Below are positions 5,228 to 5,229 of a stretch of DNA of 5,229 bases, in pieces; within the stretch, counting starts at the first letter, position 1, and the number at the start of each line of letters is the position of its first letter. The stretch is from assembly GCA_933226995.1 (NCBI GenBank), contig CAKOFP010000055.1:1-5229 (forward strand), written 5' to 3'. The DNA is from Candidatus Nitrosopolaris rasttigaisensis. GTDB taxonomy: Archaea; Thermoproteota; Nitrososphaeria; Nitrososphaerales; Nitrososphaeraceae. The position numbers and the translations under genes are program-made. The notes beneath the pieces were generated by a model. The model made no database searches. It saw only the letters and a list, made by a program, of their open reading frames with translations, and was not told where the DNA came from.

Positions 5228-5229
5228 CC

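Noticed and set aside
1..5229. CRISPR array, insertion sequence, toxin-antitoxin or defence cluster
   Set aside because: I looked on both strands and found no regularly spaced repeats, transposase motifs, paired terminal repeats or defence-type domains.

Overview
The window looks archaeal, most probably from the ammonia-oxidising Nitrososphaeria (Thaumarchaeota). The reasons are an archaeal Hjc-type Holliday junction resolvase, a translin/TRAX-like protein, a geranylgeranyl reductase of the archaeal lipid pathway, a class II tRNA-Ser that reads best with a short intron in the anticodon loop, and TATA-like box A elements (TTTAAATA type) 25-35 bases before starts that lack a Shine-Dalgarno sequence. 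The lineage is an inference from protein character; no database search was possible.

Layout. Bases 1-315 are the 3' end of a nucleotide-sugar dehydrogenase gene on the + strand. It keeps the catalytic Cys motif but ends sooner after it than three-domain members of the family do. Converging on it from the right (about 1326 down to 312, - strand) is a decayed FAD-linked oxidase gene. It is readable only by joining several frames, with at least five frameshifts and two in-frame stops, but long stretches are still recognisable. Bases 1327-1642 hold no convincing gene, only the relic's promoter and a hairpin. Then come hjc (1643-2134, +) and a TRAX-like gene (2302-2934, +). The geranylgeranyl reductase gene (4457-3000, -) converges on the TRAX-like gene with a 65-base gap. 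A divergent intergenic region with two box A elements separates the reductase from a small hypothetical gene (4734-4973, +). An intron-containing tRNA-Ser(GGA) gene lies on the - strand at 5192-5096, and its own box A sits at the window's right edge.

The genes do not form one pathway. They are mostly single-gene transcription units for envelope sugar metabolism, DNA recombination, RNA processing, membrane lipid saturation and translation. Coding density is low, especially between 316 and 1642. I see no CRISPR array, insertion sequence, toxin-antitoxin pair or defence cluster. The most rewarding observation is the oxidase relic, which no single open reading frame reveals.
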